A DNA stretch of 64,000 nucleotides from an uncultured Lachnospiraceae bacterium (GCA_910577645.1 CAJTOL010000006.1:1-64000), one strand, 5' to 3'. Counted from the first letter of the stretch, positions 43,264 through 52,781 are shown. The notes: a model not told the origin generated them from the letters alone. Numbers and translations are program-made.

Positions 43264-44673
43264 ATGAAACCATTTATGGACAAAGACTTTTTACTGAACA
43301 CGGATATGGCCAAGACCCTGTACCATGACTTTGCAGAGGAAATGCCAATTGTGGACTATCACTGCCATATCAATCCCCAGGAGATCTACGAAGATCGCAA
43401 GTTCGACACCATTACTCAGGTATGGTTAGGAGGCGACCACTACAAATGGCGCCAGATGCGTTCCAACGGCGTAGATGAGAAATTCATCACCGGGGATGCT
43501 TCTGACAGAGAAAAGTTCCAGAAATGGGCAGAGACCATGCCCAGGCTTATCGGCAACCCCTTATATCACTGGAGCCATTTAGAGCTTCGCCGGTATTTCG
43601 GTTATGAGGGCTATTTAAACGGGGATACCGCTGAAGAGGTCTGGAACCTGTGCAATGACAAGCTGCAAAATGATCCTTCCATGACTGTCCGTGGCTTAAT
43701 CCGCCGCTATAACGTAAAGCTGATCTGCACCACCGACGACCCGGTTGATTCTTTAGAGTGGCATGAAAAGATCGCCGCTGACCAGACCTGCAGGGACATT
43801 AAGGTGCTTCCCGCATGGCGTCCCGACAAGGCTATGAACGTAGAAAAGCCTGCCTACGGCCAGTATATTAAGGAGCTGTCCCGGGTAAGCGGAGTTGAGA
43901 TCAAGGACTTTGCGTCTTTAAAGGAAGCGCTGAAAAGCCGTATGGCCTACTTTGCCCAAAGAGGATGTAATGTATCTGACCACGCTTTGGAATATGTAAT
44001 GTATGCTCCTGCTGATGATGCTGAAATCGACGCAGTTATGGCAAAGAGTTTAGGCGGGCAGGCCGTTACCAGGGAAGAGGAATTAAAATACAAAACTGCA
44101 TTTATGCTGTTTGTTGCGAAGGAATATAACCGGATGGGCTGGATTATGCAGCTTCACTATGGCTGCAAGCGCGACAACAATGCCATGATGTTTGAAAAAC
44201 TGGGCCCGGATACCGGCTTTGACTGTATCAACAATTACGCCCCCAGCGCACAGATGGCAGACTTTTTAAACGCTTTAAGCGCAACCAATGAAGTTCCCAA
44301 GACCATTATCTACTCCTTAAATCCCAATGACAATGCGGCTATCGGCACCATTTTAGGCTGTTTCCAGAGCGCTCCCGCAGGCCGTATCCAGCAGGGATCC
44401 GCATGGTGGTTCAATGATCACAAGACCGGTATGCTGGAGCAGATGACCAGCCTGGCAAACTTAGGCTGCCTTGGCAACTTTATCGGTATGCTTACCGACT
44501 CCAGAAGCTTTTTGTCTTACACCAGACATGAATATTTTAGAAGAATCGCCTGCCAGTTAATCGGCGGCTGGGTTGATAACGGAGAATATCCGGCGGACAT
44601 GAAGGCTTTAGAAGAAATTATTAAGGGGATCTCCTACAATAATGTAATCAAATACTTTGGTTTTGAGATTTAA
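43264..44673 (+). CDS. uxaC: Glucuronate/galacturonate isomerase
   Basis: A 469-residue uronate isomerase converting D-glucuronate to fructuronate and D-galacturonate to tagaturonate. It begins MKPFMDKDFLLNTDMAKTLYH and has the metal-binding PIVDYHCHINP, TTDDPVDS and QLHYGCKRDNN. Length is normal. GGAGGAG precedes the ATG, 18 bp after the LacI-type gene, with which it is probably cotranscribed. Confidence 0.96.
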   Translation: MKPFMDKDFLLNTDMAKTLYHDFAEEMPIVDYHCHINPQEIYEDRKFDTITQVWLGGDHYKWRQMRSNGVDEKFITGDASDREKFQKWAETMPRLIGNPLYHWSHLELRRYFGYEGYLNGDTAEEVWNLCNDKLQNDPSMTVRGLIRRYNVKLICTTDDPVDSLEWHEKIAADQTCRDIKVLPAWRPDKAMNVEKPAYGQYIKELSRVSGVEIKDFASLKEALKSRMAYFAQRGCNVSDHALEYVMYAPADDAEIDAVMAKSLGGQAVTREEELKYKTAFMLFVAKEYNRMGWIMQLHYGCKRDNNAMMFEKLGPDTGFDCINNYAPSAQMADFLNALSATNEVPKTIIYSLNPNDNAAIGTILGCFQSAPAGRIQQGSAWWFNDHKTGMLEQMTSLANLGCLGNFIGMLTDSRSFLSYTRHEYFRRIACQLIGGWVDNGEYPADMKALEEIIKGISYNNVIKYFGFEI

Positions 44674-44702
44674 TCCGCAGACATCTTCTGCTAAAATATT
44701 TT

Positions 44703-44750
44703 AAGAGGATGGGACACCACCGGCACAAGCCGGCGGTGTCCCATCCTCTT
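44703..44750 (+). terminator. Terminator after uxaC
   Basis: AAGAGGATGGGACACC (44703-44718) pairs with 44735-44750, with an inner CCGGC-ACAA-GCCGG. A TTT follows; very stable and probably bidirectional. Confidence 0.8.
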
Positions 44751-44767
44751 TATCATCATAATTCAGT

Positions 44768-44869
44768 TCAGGTTTGAGAGATAATTCTCTGGGCGATTTC
44801 CGCATACACATCATTAAAATCATCCGGTCCTTCCACATACTCTACGTGGATTCCGGTAATTTGTTTTAA
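44768..44869 (-). pseudogene. C-terminal gene remnant
   Basis: A 33-codon stretch reads LKQITGIHVEYVEGPDDFN and continues DVYAEIAQRIISQT before TGA. It follows an in-frame TAA and has no start or ribosome site. It is clearly protein-like. I suspect a mobile-element accessory gene but cannot name it. Confidence 0.5.
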
Positions 44870-44883
44870 TTAGGAATACAAAA

Positions 44884-44927
44884 ATAGAAACTGATTTTAG
44901 AATATTTCATTCTAAGTCAGTTTCTAT
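44884..44927 (-). terminator. Terminator after the LysM/GLUG gene
   Basis: ATAGAAACTGA (44884-44894) and TCAGTTTCTAT (44917-44927) plus an inner TTAGAAT/ATTCTAA pair, followed on the minus strand by TTTTTG. Confidence 0.75.
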
Positions 44928-44940
44928 CCCTTCACTCTCT

Positions 44941-46899
44941 TTATTCCAAAGCCAGCCATTCTTCCGGAATTCGAAGCATCTGTCCCGGAATCAGCAATTC
45001 TTGATTCTCTAATCCATTGACTGCCGCCAACTCCGGATAGCGGTTCCCATCTCCCGTATACTCCGTGGCAAACTTATAGAGACAATCCCCCTGCTCCACT
45101 CTCCGCCTACAGGGCAGCCAGGTAAAATTTTTCAAAAATTCATCCACCTCATACAAAGAGGGCCGGTAATTATCTCCCTGATTGGTAAACAGCAGCAGCC
45201 ATTCCGCCTCATAGCCTGAAACATCCGAGTACTGCAGAGGCAGAGCGACCACATTGTCAATCATCCCATAGGCATCCCCCACTGCCGCACGGGCAAGCAT
45301 ATCATCCCGGTAATGCACCAGCCAGGTTTCCGGCTGGCCGCTCTGCTCACAAATCACTGTTTTCACATGCACATCATCTTTATAGCTCTGCCCCGGATGA
45401 AGCCAGTGTGCCCCTTCAATTCCAAGCCACACCTGATGCCCCGTATCCTTTACAAAATTCCCATGCTCATCCAGATAAGCCTCAATATCCGTAAGTCCCC
45501 CAGGCGCCCGCATCACCCACACCTGCAGGCTGGAATCCCAGTCTCCATCCTTCTCAATGCAAAGAGCATACGGCGAAACCCGCTTAATGGCATATCCCTT
45601 CTCACTTCGCAGGCAGAACTCCTCACAGAGAAAAGCTTCCCCCCGCCCGGCTGTCAGCCTGGACTCTGTCACTCCAAGAGGAATCAGCGGAAGCTTCTCC
45701 CTGGCTTCCTCCAAATCAAACTCCCAATTATTCCCCCTGTCAGAAACACTCCTATGATCCGTAAGCCAAAGCTTTAGCTCATCCTCTGTAAGCTCCGCTA
45801 CGCTCTCATGGCGCATAGCCCCTTTTGCCGTCCCCTTTAAGGACACACACCCCTCAACTGTATGAGTCCAAAAAAGTGTCCCTCCGGCAATGGCATATGT
45901 ATCCTCCACTCCTTCCTCCAGTATGGAAATCCTCCCCTTATTATAACAATATTCCAGATTATTCCGACCCATCCGGCCGCAAATCCCAGCGGCCATAGCC
46001 CGTTCATACCACTCTGGCTCCTCCGGATAAATATACCCCTTCTGATACCGGACCGAAACCTCCCCCTCATTTCCACATTCATAAATATTGGCACAATCAT
46101 TATAAGCACAGACCCCGCCGGCTTCCCAGGTTCCCCGAATACTTCCATAATTCACACATCCCCGAATCTCCGGAACAATGGGTTCTTCCTCACTCTCCCC
46201 CTCCAGCACCTTGCACTTACTAAGGCCCGCAATCCCCCCGGCCCCGTAATCTCCCAGACTATCCACCACAACCTCAGCCCGGTTCACACAGTCCACAATA
46301 AATCCCCGGTTCACCCCAGCCAGTCCTCCCACATAACAGGCTGTGCCTTCCACCCGGCCCCTGGTCTCGCAATTCTCAATCTTTCCGTAATTCACCATAC
46401 AGAGCATCCCAACCCCATACTCGTCCATATCCCAAATAAGCGAAGGCGCCTCAAAAACCAGATCACGCACCACTCCATCCCGTTCCAGACAGACAAACAT
46501 CCCATTCCCTGCCTCTGAAACCCAGGTAATTTGATGCCCATTCCCGTCAAAGGTTCCACTATAACTCAAAATTGCCAGCCGAATATAGGGATGGTTCTCA
46601 AGGGCATACCTCTCCTCTGTCTCCAGATTCACATCCGCCATCAGCCGCCCATCAACAGCCACAGCCTCCTCATCAACCGGATTCTCCTTTCTGGCCCGAT
46701 TCATATACCCAGCAAACCGCAGATAATCCTTGGCACAAAAGATCTCAAACACCCCATCTGAAAAACAGGGATCCTCTTCAATAGAAGCACAAAGAGGATC
46801 CGTCTCTCTCCCAAGATCCTGAAAGCCCAAAGCCATCCCTCCTGCAAGAATCCCAATCGCCATAACACAACCAACAACAATCCGCCGCCATAACCTCAT
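44941..46899 (-). CDS. Secreted protein with GLUG-like repeats and C-terminal LysM
   Basis: A 652-residue exported protein. A signal or anchor helix (about 6-26) is followed by a region of beta-helix type with GLUG-like units (SGTFDGNGHQITWV, GGLAGVNRGFIVDCVNRAEV, CVNYGSIRGTWEAGGVCAY). The last 50 residues are a LysM domain (DCLYKFATEYTGDGNRYPELAAVNGL...LIPGQMLRIP), which binds peptidoglycan. It may act as a surface adhesin or scaffold. Its coding strand is unusually purine-rich compared with flanking genes, leaving long open antisense frames. No catalytic domain was seen. Confidence 0.75.
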   Translation of the reverse strand: MRLWRRIVVGCVMAIGILAGGMALGFQDLGRETDPLCASIEEDPCFSDGVFEIFCAKDYLRFAGYMNRARKENPVDEEAVAVDGRLMADVNLETEERYALENHPYIRLAILSYSGTFDGNGHQITWVSEAGNGMFVCLERDGVVRDLVFEAPSLIWDMDEYGVGMLCMVNYGKIENCETRGRVEGTACYVGGLAGVNRGFIVDCVNRAEVVVDSLGDYGAGGIAGLSKCKVLEGESEEEPIVPEIRGCVNYGSIRGTWEAGGVCAYNDCANIYECGNEGEVSVRYQKGYIYPEEPEWYERAMAAGICGRMGRNNLEYCYNKGRISILEEGVEDTYAIAGGTLFWTHTVEGCVSLKGTAKGAMRHESVAELTEDELKLWLTDHRSVSDRGNNWEFDLEEAREKLPLIPLGVTESRLTAGRGEAFLCEEFCLRSEKGYAIKRVSPYALCIEKDGDWDSSLQVWVMRAPGGLTDIEAYLDEHGNFVKDTGHQVWLGIEGAHWLHPGQSYKDDVHVKTVICEQSGQPETWLVHYRDDMLARAAVGDAYGMIDNVVALPLQYSDVSGYEAEWLLLFTNQGDNYRPSLYEVDEFLKNFTWLPCRRRVEQGDCLYKFATEYTGDGNRYPELAAVNGLENQELLIPGQMLRIPEEWLALE

Positions 46900-46988
46900 A
46901 ATCCCTCCAGCAATACGCTCTCTCTAGTGCCTCTTATTATATGCTATTCCTATGGCTTTTACAATCTTTTCAATAAAAATGTTCCACA

Positions 46989-47108
46989 TCAACTTTCTTC
47001 ATTTAAATATCTCCACAAGGTAGTCCGTCCAATACCAAGCCGTTTGGTTGCCAATGTCTGATTATTCCCGCACCGGGACAGAACCACCCTGACAATCTCC
47101 CGGTTATT
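46989..47108 (-). pseudogene. Remnant of a sigma-54-type activator (Fis HTH)
   Basis: A 39-codon fragment (NNREIVRVVLSRCGNNQTLA, then TKRLGIGRTTLWRYLNEES) ends in TGA. It matches the C-terminal Fis-type helix-turn-helix of sigma-54-dependent regulators (PrpR/RocR class). It follows an in-frame TGA and lacks the AAA+ and sensor domains. The rest of 46900-47340 shows no gene. Confidence 0.75.
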
Positions 47109-47270
47109 TCACTTAAAGTCCGGTATTTTGTTTCTCTTTTCTTCTCTATTTTGTGTTTCTGTCCCCCTTAAGCTGGCTTACAAATCGTTTTATTATGGAA
47201 ATATTTTACCATATCTTATTATTTTATGCGATTAAGTTTCAAAAAAGAACAGATGATAATTTTCTTTTCA

Positions 47271-47324
47271 TTGAAAATTATCGAAAAAGATAGTATCCTT
47301 TAATTTGTTAGAGGTACACTAACA
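47271..47324 (+). promoter_or_regulatory. Antiporter promoter with a dyad
   Basis: TTGAAA (47271-47276), 17 bp, TATCCT (47294-47299). TGTTAG-N7-CTAACA (47306-47324) sits at the expected transcription start, an operator candidate. Confidence 0.55.
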
Positions 47325-47340
47325 TTAAGGAGAAATAAAC

Positions 47341-48306
47341 ATGTTAATTGCTATTTTATTATTCGCTTTGGGATTGGTTTGTCTGATCAAAGGCGGTGAC
47401 TGGTTTGTAGACGGTTCCACAGGAGTTGCCCGTAAGTTTCATCTGCCGGAGCTTCTTATCGGAGCAACGATTGTTTCCATCGGTACTACGCTTCCGGAAG
47501 TTATGGTTTCCACTACCTCGGCATTAACCGGCCACGGCGAAATCGCTTATGGCAATGCCATTGGTTCTATTATCTGTAATACTGCCCTGATCGCTGCCAT
47601 TACCATTACCGTAAAACCGGCGCCGGTTAACCGGTCTGCTCTGGGCGTCCCTGTATTCTTTTTCTTCCTTTCCGCCTTAATTTACGCGGGAGTCGCTTAT
47701 TTTAGCGGCTATTTCAGCCGGTTTGTGGGACTTGCCCTTCTGGCAATTTTTGTTATTCACATGATTGTTGCTGTAATGCAGATGAAAAAAGCTCCTGTGG
47801 AAAGCCAGGATTTGGAGAATGATGAGACTGGAAAATCTCTGGGAAAGAATATCTTCCTGCTGATTATCGGCGCTGCGCTAATTGCTGTAGGAGCGGATCT
47901 TCTGGTAGAAAACGGGACTCTTATCGCCCAGGCTCTGGGCGTACCGGGGTCGGTGATTGCCCTGACTCTTGTGGCACTGGGCACTTCCCTGCCGGAGCTG
48001 GTAACTGCCATTGCCTCTCTTTTAAAAGGCCATGGAGCCCTTTCCCTGGGAAATATTATTGGCGCCAATCTTTTTAACCTGGTATTGGTTACCGGTGTAT
48101 CCGCCTCCCTGGCCCCTTTTAGCGTACCCCAAAGCTCTATGCTGTTTGGTTACAACTCTTCCCTGGTTCTGGATATTCCGGTAATGTTTGCCGTTATGCT
48201 GCTAATGACGGTTCCGGCTCTTATCCGTGGAAAGCTTTTCCGGGCACAGGGAATCTTACTTCTGCTTACCTATGCGGCATTTTGTATGATCCAGTTTAGC
48301 CTGTAG
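47341..48306 (+). CDS. Calcium/sodium antiporter (CaCA family, YrbG-like)
   Basis: A 321-residue membrane protein with ten or so hydrophobic segments and the two alpha-repeats of the CaCA family: GATIVSIGTTLPEVMVSTTSAL and LVALGTSLPELVTAIASLLKG. It exchanges Ca2+ or other cations for Na+. AAGGAG lies about 8 nt before the ATG. Confidence 0.9.
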   Translation: MLIAILLFALGLVCLIKGGDWFVDGSTGVARKFHLPELLIGATIVSIGTTLPEVMVSTTSALTGHGEIAYGNAIGSIICNTALIAAITITVKPAPVNRSALGVPVFFFFLSALIYAGVAYFSGYFSRFVGLALLAIFVIHMIVAVMQMKKAPVESQDLENDETGKSLGKNIFLLIIGAALIAVGADLLVENGTLIAQALGVPGSVIALTLVALGTSLPELVTAIASLLKGHGALSLGNIIGANLFNLVLVTGVSASLAPFSVPQSSMLFGYNSSLVLDIPVMFAVMLLMTVPALIRGKLFRAQGILLLLTYAAFCMIQFSL

Positions 48307-48338
48307 CTGTAAAAAATTTAAACTGGGGAGGATTTTTC

Positions 48339-48524
48339 ATGATCCAAAAAGGCGTGACCCGGCCTATTGAGGAAGGAAGTTTTGAATCCCGCAAAAAATA
48401 TACTGATGTGCAGATCCTTCTGGAAGGCAGCGAGGAGGTAGCCCATACCAGGGAAATACAGAGCTTTGCTAAAATTGTGTTGAAGCTGCCTGCTTCTTTA
48501 AATAGCAGGAAAGAGTGCGTTTGA
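48339..48524 (+). pseudogene. YhcH/YjgK/YiaL-family fragment
   Basis: A 61-codon frame MIQKGVTRPIEEGSFESRKK then YTDVQILLEGSEEVAH matches the internal core of the YhcH/YjgK/YiaL (EbgC-like) cupin family, with the conserved KYxDxQ...LEGxE. The family is about 150 residues; both ends are missing and the tail after VAH is unrelated. A GGAGG before the ATG could still allow translation. Confidence 0.65.
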
Positions 48525-48574
48525 AAATTCATTCCCGCTATCTGCCCGCCCCGCTTTGTGGGATTTGTCCCATC

Positions 48575-49588
48575 TTACAGCATAGCGCCGTTTGCGTCAA
48601 ACTGGTAGACGGTTCCGTCAATGGTCAAAGCCGTCCCTGCCGCCATAATGCCGCCATTTGCCGGGTCTAAGTAATACCAGGTTCCGTCCAATTCTTTCCA
48701 GCCGGTGATTTTCTGATGATTCTCAAAGTAGTACCACGCCCCGTCAATGGATTTCCAGCCTGCTGAGGGAATCACCTGGCTGTAATCGGTAAACGCCATC
48801 TCAATACATACCGGCCCTTCAATGCCTTTTACCCTGCCGTCCTCCGTACACTGCCAGATGGTACGGCCCGGGTAGCTGTTGATACTTCCATAACGGGCAT
48901 ACCAGATATCATAGGGAATCTGACTGGTATCCATCCGGTTTACCAGCCAGTCATTGTAGCTGAATACGATGGGATGGAAACCTGCCGCTTGTACGGTACT
49001 GCAAAATGCGTTAATAATATCCGTCAGCTCCTGTTTGGTAAGCCCTGCCTCTTCCACCACCTTGGACTCTACATCCATGGCAATGGGGTAGGAAATCTGA
49101 TACTCTTTGGCGGTTCTCACCGCAAACTGGGCCTCCTTAACAGCGTCCTCCACGGTTAATGCCTGGGAATAGAGATACGTTCCCACCTGCAGTCCGGCCG
49201 CTGCCGCATCTCTCATATTCCTGTCAAAATAGGGATCCAAGTCGTCCACATAGCCCATGCGGATAATGGCAAAGCTGACATCATCTGCCGCCGCTGCCGC
49301 CCAGTCAATATTCTGCTGGTATTTGGATACGCTGACGCCTCTTGATAAAACGCCCTCAATGGCTGAGCCCTGTGCGTCCCTGTATTGTCCGTTCACCTTT
49401 TTAAAAGCATTGTCTTGAGAAGCCGTATCGTTCTGAATCAGCCCATCGGCTGTCTCCAATCCTACTCCCGGCCCGAATTCCATAGTGTCCGCGTAAGCAG
49501 TTACCGTAGCTGCGTTCCAGAAAATCCCTGCAGCCAAAGCCAGAAAAGTCAGGCTCCTTTTTATATTTTTCTGTATCTGTCCCTTCAT
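48575..49588 (-). CDS. GH25-type lysozyme with wall-binding repeats
   Basis: A 337-residue secreted protein. Signal peptide about 1-33 (cleavage near TAYAD), then a GH25 muramidase-type domain (from about 80: RGVSVSKYQQNIDW, YPIAMDVES, FSYNDWL, IWQCTEDG) and C-terminal choline-binding-like repeats (GWKSIDGAWYYFENHQKITGWKELDGTWYYLD). The acidic pair Asp172/Glu174 is present, but the first conserved Asp of GH25 (in GxDVS) is Ser at residue 86. AAAGGAGGAG precedes the ATG at 49588. Confidence 0.88.
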   Translation of the reverse strand: MKGQIQKNIKRSLTFLALAAGIFWNAATVTAYADTMEFGPGVGLETADGLIQNDTASQDNAFKKVNGQYRDAQGSAIEGVLSRGVSVSKYQQNIDWAAAAADDVSFAIIRMGYVDDLDPYFDRNMRDAAAAGLQVGTYLYSQALTVEDAVKEAQFAVRTAKEYQISYPIAMDVESKVVEEAGLTKQELTDIINAFCSTVQAAGFHPIVFSYNDWLVNRMDTSQIPYDIWYARYGSINSYPGRTIWQCTEDGRVKGIEGPVCIEMAFTDYSQVIPSAGWKSIDGAWYYFENHQKITGWKELDGTWYYLDPANGGIMAAGTALTIDGTVYQFDANGAML

Positions 49589-49776
49589 CGTCTCCTCCTT
49601 TTTTGCCCTGCTGTCCAGGCATATAGGCATACCCTTTTTGTTTTTCCTATCATACTCCAAGATCTCCCTGTATTCAAGCAATGGGTAAAAATCGTAATGA
49701 TTGTTAATCTTTTTGTAAGGTCAGCTGTTTAAATTATATAAGTATTGATACAAATCTGTAATCCCCCTCTCTTTTA

Positions 49777-52392
49777 TTAAAGGATAAGCCTCTTTTCTGT
49801 TCTTTCCACAACCTCTCTTCCTTCAAATTCCTCTTTATCCCTTGCCTCATATATTCTTCTTACAAACTTTTCATCCTCTGTTTCTCCATATCTGAGACGA
49901 TGCTCAATTAAAAGATTATCTGCATACGAATAGGAAAGATATGGTTCCATATTCTCTTTACGAAACCTATAGGAATATCCTTGCCCTACAGATTCACCTG
50001 TCATATCCCATAAAAATCTGTATATATTTTTGCTGGTTAAAATGTCTTGAAGGTATGTAATATAATCCGCAATTCCATCACGTTTTTCGTTCTCTCTAAA
50101 CATATGATAAACTGCCCATATATTCCTATGTTCGTAAATCGGATCTTCATAAATACTAATCTTTTCCTCTCGTATATTAACTCCCATAAGAATAAATCTT
50201 TGATAAAGGGCTTCCGCTCTGCCTTTATAAATTCGTTTTTCCTCTGAATCCGGCGATTTCTCTCCTAAACTTGCTATAATCGTATTAATAAAATAAAGCT
50301 TTTTATAATCTTTTGATACATATTCCAGCCATTTGTCAAAGGCGCCCTTCTGTACTTTCTCTATCAAATCCCCTATCATATAGGCGCTTAGCCTGCGGGC
50401 TGAGGGCATCATAAACATAAAAGTGTCGTCCAGCTCTAATGCTTTTTCATATAGTATATCTAAAACTCGTTCTGCCTGAAGCTGATCAAAATCATCCGAA
50501 TATATCCGCAGCATTTCTACAATTAAATATTGGGATTCATTTGGCGCAAAAGCTAAAATCTTATTAAATTCTTCTTTGCTTTCTTCTTTTGTCCTTTTAT
50601 CTAATTTTAAAACCCAATCCTTAATTAAATCATTTATCTTTACAAAATCATTGGACTGCTCAGTAAAATAAAGTTGAAAGTAGCGTGCATTGCAAATCCG
50701 TTTATGTTTCACTAAATCTTTATGTTTCTCCCCGAACATATAGTCATGGGTTTTTAATTCTTCCCCATCTTTATAACGCTTCACATAGGGAAACAATCTC
50801 GCTAATATTTCGATATAGCGTTCATTTTCCTTGTTGGAGAATAGCCTTGTAAAATAAGCTTTTCCTTGCTCATTAAAATTTTTCTCGGAAAATGTCTGTA
50901 TATAGTATTCCCTATTATATATCGTATCATCTGATACAAAAAATTTGCCATGTTGAAATATCTCATTATACAAATCTATATTACCATATTTTATGATTTG
51001 GATTCCCAGCATATCCACCGGATTTAAATAATTCCCTGTAATGTTCTGCAATGTCATAACCGAATTTAAAAAAATCTTTATATCACGCAGATCCGCACAA
51101 ACAGAAGAAATGCTTTTGGTAATAAAACGGAAATCCTCAAAATTACTCATAAATTTCGTTGCTTTGTATGTATCCATCAAATTTCTTAAACATATTTCTA
51201 TTATTTTCTCTAGCTGTTCCGTGGAAACCTGCTGCACAAAAACTTCTGCCTGTACCACCTTTTTTAAATATTCTGCTTTTATTCCCCTCTTCTCAAAAAT
51301 AGCATTTAACTGTTCCTTATCATAAGAAAGTACATAAATAATGTGATTCAAATAAAATAGATTGCTTATAAGATTAAACAGCAAAAAAATTTTATCCGGA
51401 TCCGCCCTTTCTATATCATCAATAATGAAAACTAATTTTTTTCCGCTGGCCTCCAGATATTCATTAATTACTTTTCCTATTTCTTCTGGTTTTCGTCCAG
51501 TTCCAATACCAAAAATACGTAAAAACTTCCAATATCCATTACTTTCAAACAGATTCTCTGTCAGATTTTGTTTCATCCGTTCTGTCTCTATCCATGATAT
51601 TCCTGCCGCGCTTTCTTTTAGTATTATTTCCAGCATAGATTCTATCATGGAAATCTCATTTTGAAAATTCCATGGCTTAAACTCATCAATAATAACGGTG
51701 TCCTTATCTTCTCTAAATTTTGATTTTACAATATTCAGTATTGTTGTCTTACCACTTCCCCATTTGCCAGACACCCCTATGATAAACCGTTTGTCAACCT
51801 CACACCAACGTATCATACTTTCTATCTGCGCTATGATATTTTGTCTTCCCAGTAAATCATAATCCGCATCCTCTTCTTTTATTAAAACAATTTCTGAATC
51901 TTTAAGATGAACATTTCCCTCATATAAATCCCTTAAATCACAAAGATTGTCTTTTTTCTTTTTATTGCTTCGCGCTTTCAAGGAAGTATATAAGATTCTG
52001 TATCGTTTCCAATTTATCCAAATCAAGGCGGGTATTATAAAAGTACTTATATAGCAAATCCATTCTACTCTGCTGTGTCTGGTAAAATATCCAATAAACC
52101 AAACAGATATTCCAATGCATAAAGATAATAAAATGTAATCATTCTCACCAACCAGGCTCCATTCCCACCATTTCCGTATTGGCCAAACAAGATAAAGAGC
52201 AGCAAATAATACGATTACAGACAAATTATAACATCCTAATATTTCCCATGCTTTAGAAGGAATATCAAATCCATCTAAGAGTGCCAGCACAAAAAACACG
52301 ATCAAACTCTCTATGAATATATTTTTCAAGTTATATATCTCTTGTAATTCTTTCTTCTTTGACTGAAATATTCTTTTCAATTTTGAAATCAT
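49777..52392 (-). CDS. KAP-family P-loop NTPase with N-terminal membrane domain
   Basis: An 871-residue protein. Four hydrophobic segments (about 25-42, 52-72, 86-104 and 110-128) precede a KAP P-loop domain starting at DYDLLGRQNIIAQIESM. Walker A is GVSGKWGSGKTT (206-217) and Walker B VFIIDDIERAD (321-331). The remaining 450 residues are alpha-helical and charged, with no domain I recognise. KAP NTPases include phage-exclusion proteins (PifA of F). The gene is AT-rich and stands alone between GH25 and yebC. The start MISKLKR has AGGAG 8 nt upstream; a longer frame adds 44 unlikely residues. Confidence 0.85.
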   Translation of the reverse strand: MISKLKRIFQSKKKELQEIYNLKNIFIESLIVFFVLALLDGFDIPSKAWEILGCYNLSVIVLFAALYLVWPIRKWWEWSLVGENDYILLSLCIGISVWFIGYFTRHSRVEWICYISTFIIPALIWINWKRYRILYTSLKARSNKKKKDNLCDLRDLYEGNVHLKDSEIVLIKEEDADYDLLGRQNIIAQIESMIRWCEVDKRFIIGVSGKWGSGKTTILNIVKSKFREDKDTVIIDEFKPWNFQNEISMIESMLEIILKESAAGISWIETERMKQNLTENLFESNGYWKFLRIFGIGTGRKPEEIGKVINEYLEASGKKLVFIIDDIERADPDKIFLLFNLISNLFYLNHIIYVLSYDKEQLNAIFEKRGIKAEYLKKVVQAEVFVQQVSTEQLEKIIEICLRNLMDTYKATKFMSNFEDFRFITKSISSVCADLRDIKIFLNSVMTLQNITGNYLNPVDMLGIQIIKYGNIDLYNEIFQHGKFFVSDDTIYNREYYIQTFSEKNFNEQGKAYFTRLFSNKENERYIEILARLFPYVKRYKDGEELKTHDYMFGEKHKDLVKHKRICNARYFQLYFTEQSNDFVKINDLIKDWVLKLDKRTKEESKEEFNKILAFAPNESQYLIVEMLRIYSDDFDQLQAERVLDILYEKALELDDTFMFMMPSARRLSAYMIGDLIEKVQKGAFDKWLEYVSKDYKKLYFINTIIASLGEKSPDSEEKRIYKGRAEALYQRFILMGVNIREEKISIYEDPIYEHRNIWAVYHMFRENEKRDGIADYITYLQDILTSKNIYRFLWDMTGESVGQGYSYRFRKENMEPYLSYSYADNLLIEHRLRYGETEDEKFVRRIYEARDKEEFEGREVVERTEKRLIL

Positions 52393-52706
52393 AATATTCT
52401 CCTGCTTAATTTTTTTACTTACTACTAATCCAGATGGGCAAATTTTTCTATTTCTCTGCACTTTCACAAAAGCCTCCCCTGAATTTTCAAATCCAGAAAA
52501 GGCTTTCACTTCTTTTCGGCACATAAAAACATTTCAATAGTTCATCTAAAAACAGACGTACATCTCTGCACGCCTGCTCTGGTTCCTGTCGTTCCTTAGC
52601 CCCAGTTAATCTCTGATTCTCTTTTCTTTAAGTATGCGGAGAAACACAGATGGTAATGATTCCTTTTGACATTTAATTTTATCTATAGGATTTCTATATT
52701 CAACAT
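52393..52706 (-). other. KAP gene upstream region with decayed frames
   Basis: No intact gene. Minus-strand frames read VEYRNPIDKIKCQKESLPSV (about 52610-52700) and QEPEQACRDVRLFLDELLKC (about 52520-52600) in different frames. Both are protein-like and interrupted by stops. It looks like the tail of a frameshifted mobile-element gene next to the KAP gene. Confidence 0.4.
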
Positions 52707-52753
52707 AAAAAGACCTCCCGCTGCTTGTCAGTTATAGCAAACAGGAGGAGGTC
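52707..52753 (-). terminator. Terminator after yebC
   Basis: GACCTCC (52712-52718) and GGAGGTC (52747-52753) arms, then five U on the minus strand (52707-52711). Confidence 0.75.
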
Positions 52754-52781
52754 ATTGTACACCCATTACCGGGATTTCCCT

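Noticed and set aside
45313..46784. Long plus-strand frames antisense to the LysM/GLUG gene
   Set aside because: They arise from the purine-rich coding strand; Pro/Ile/His-rich translations without ribosome sites or domains.
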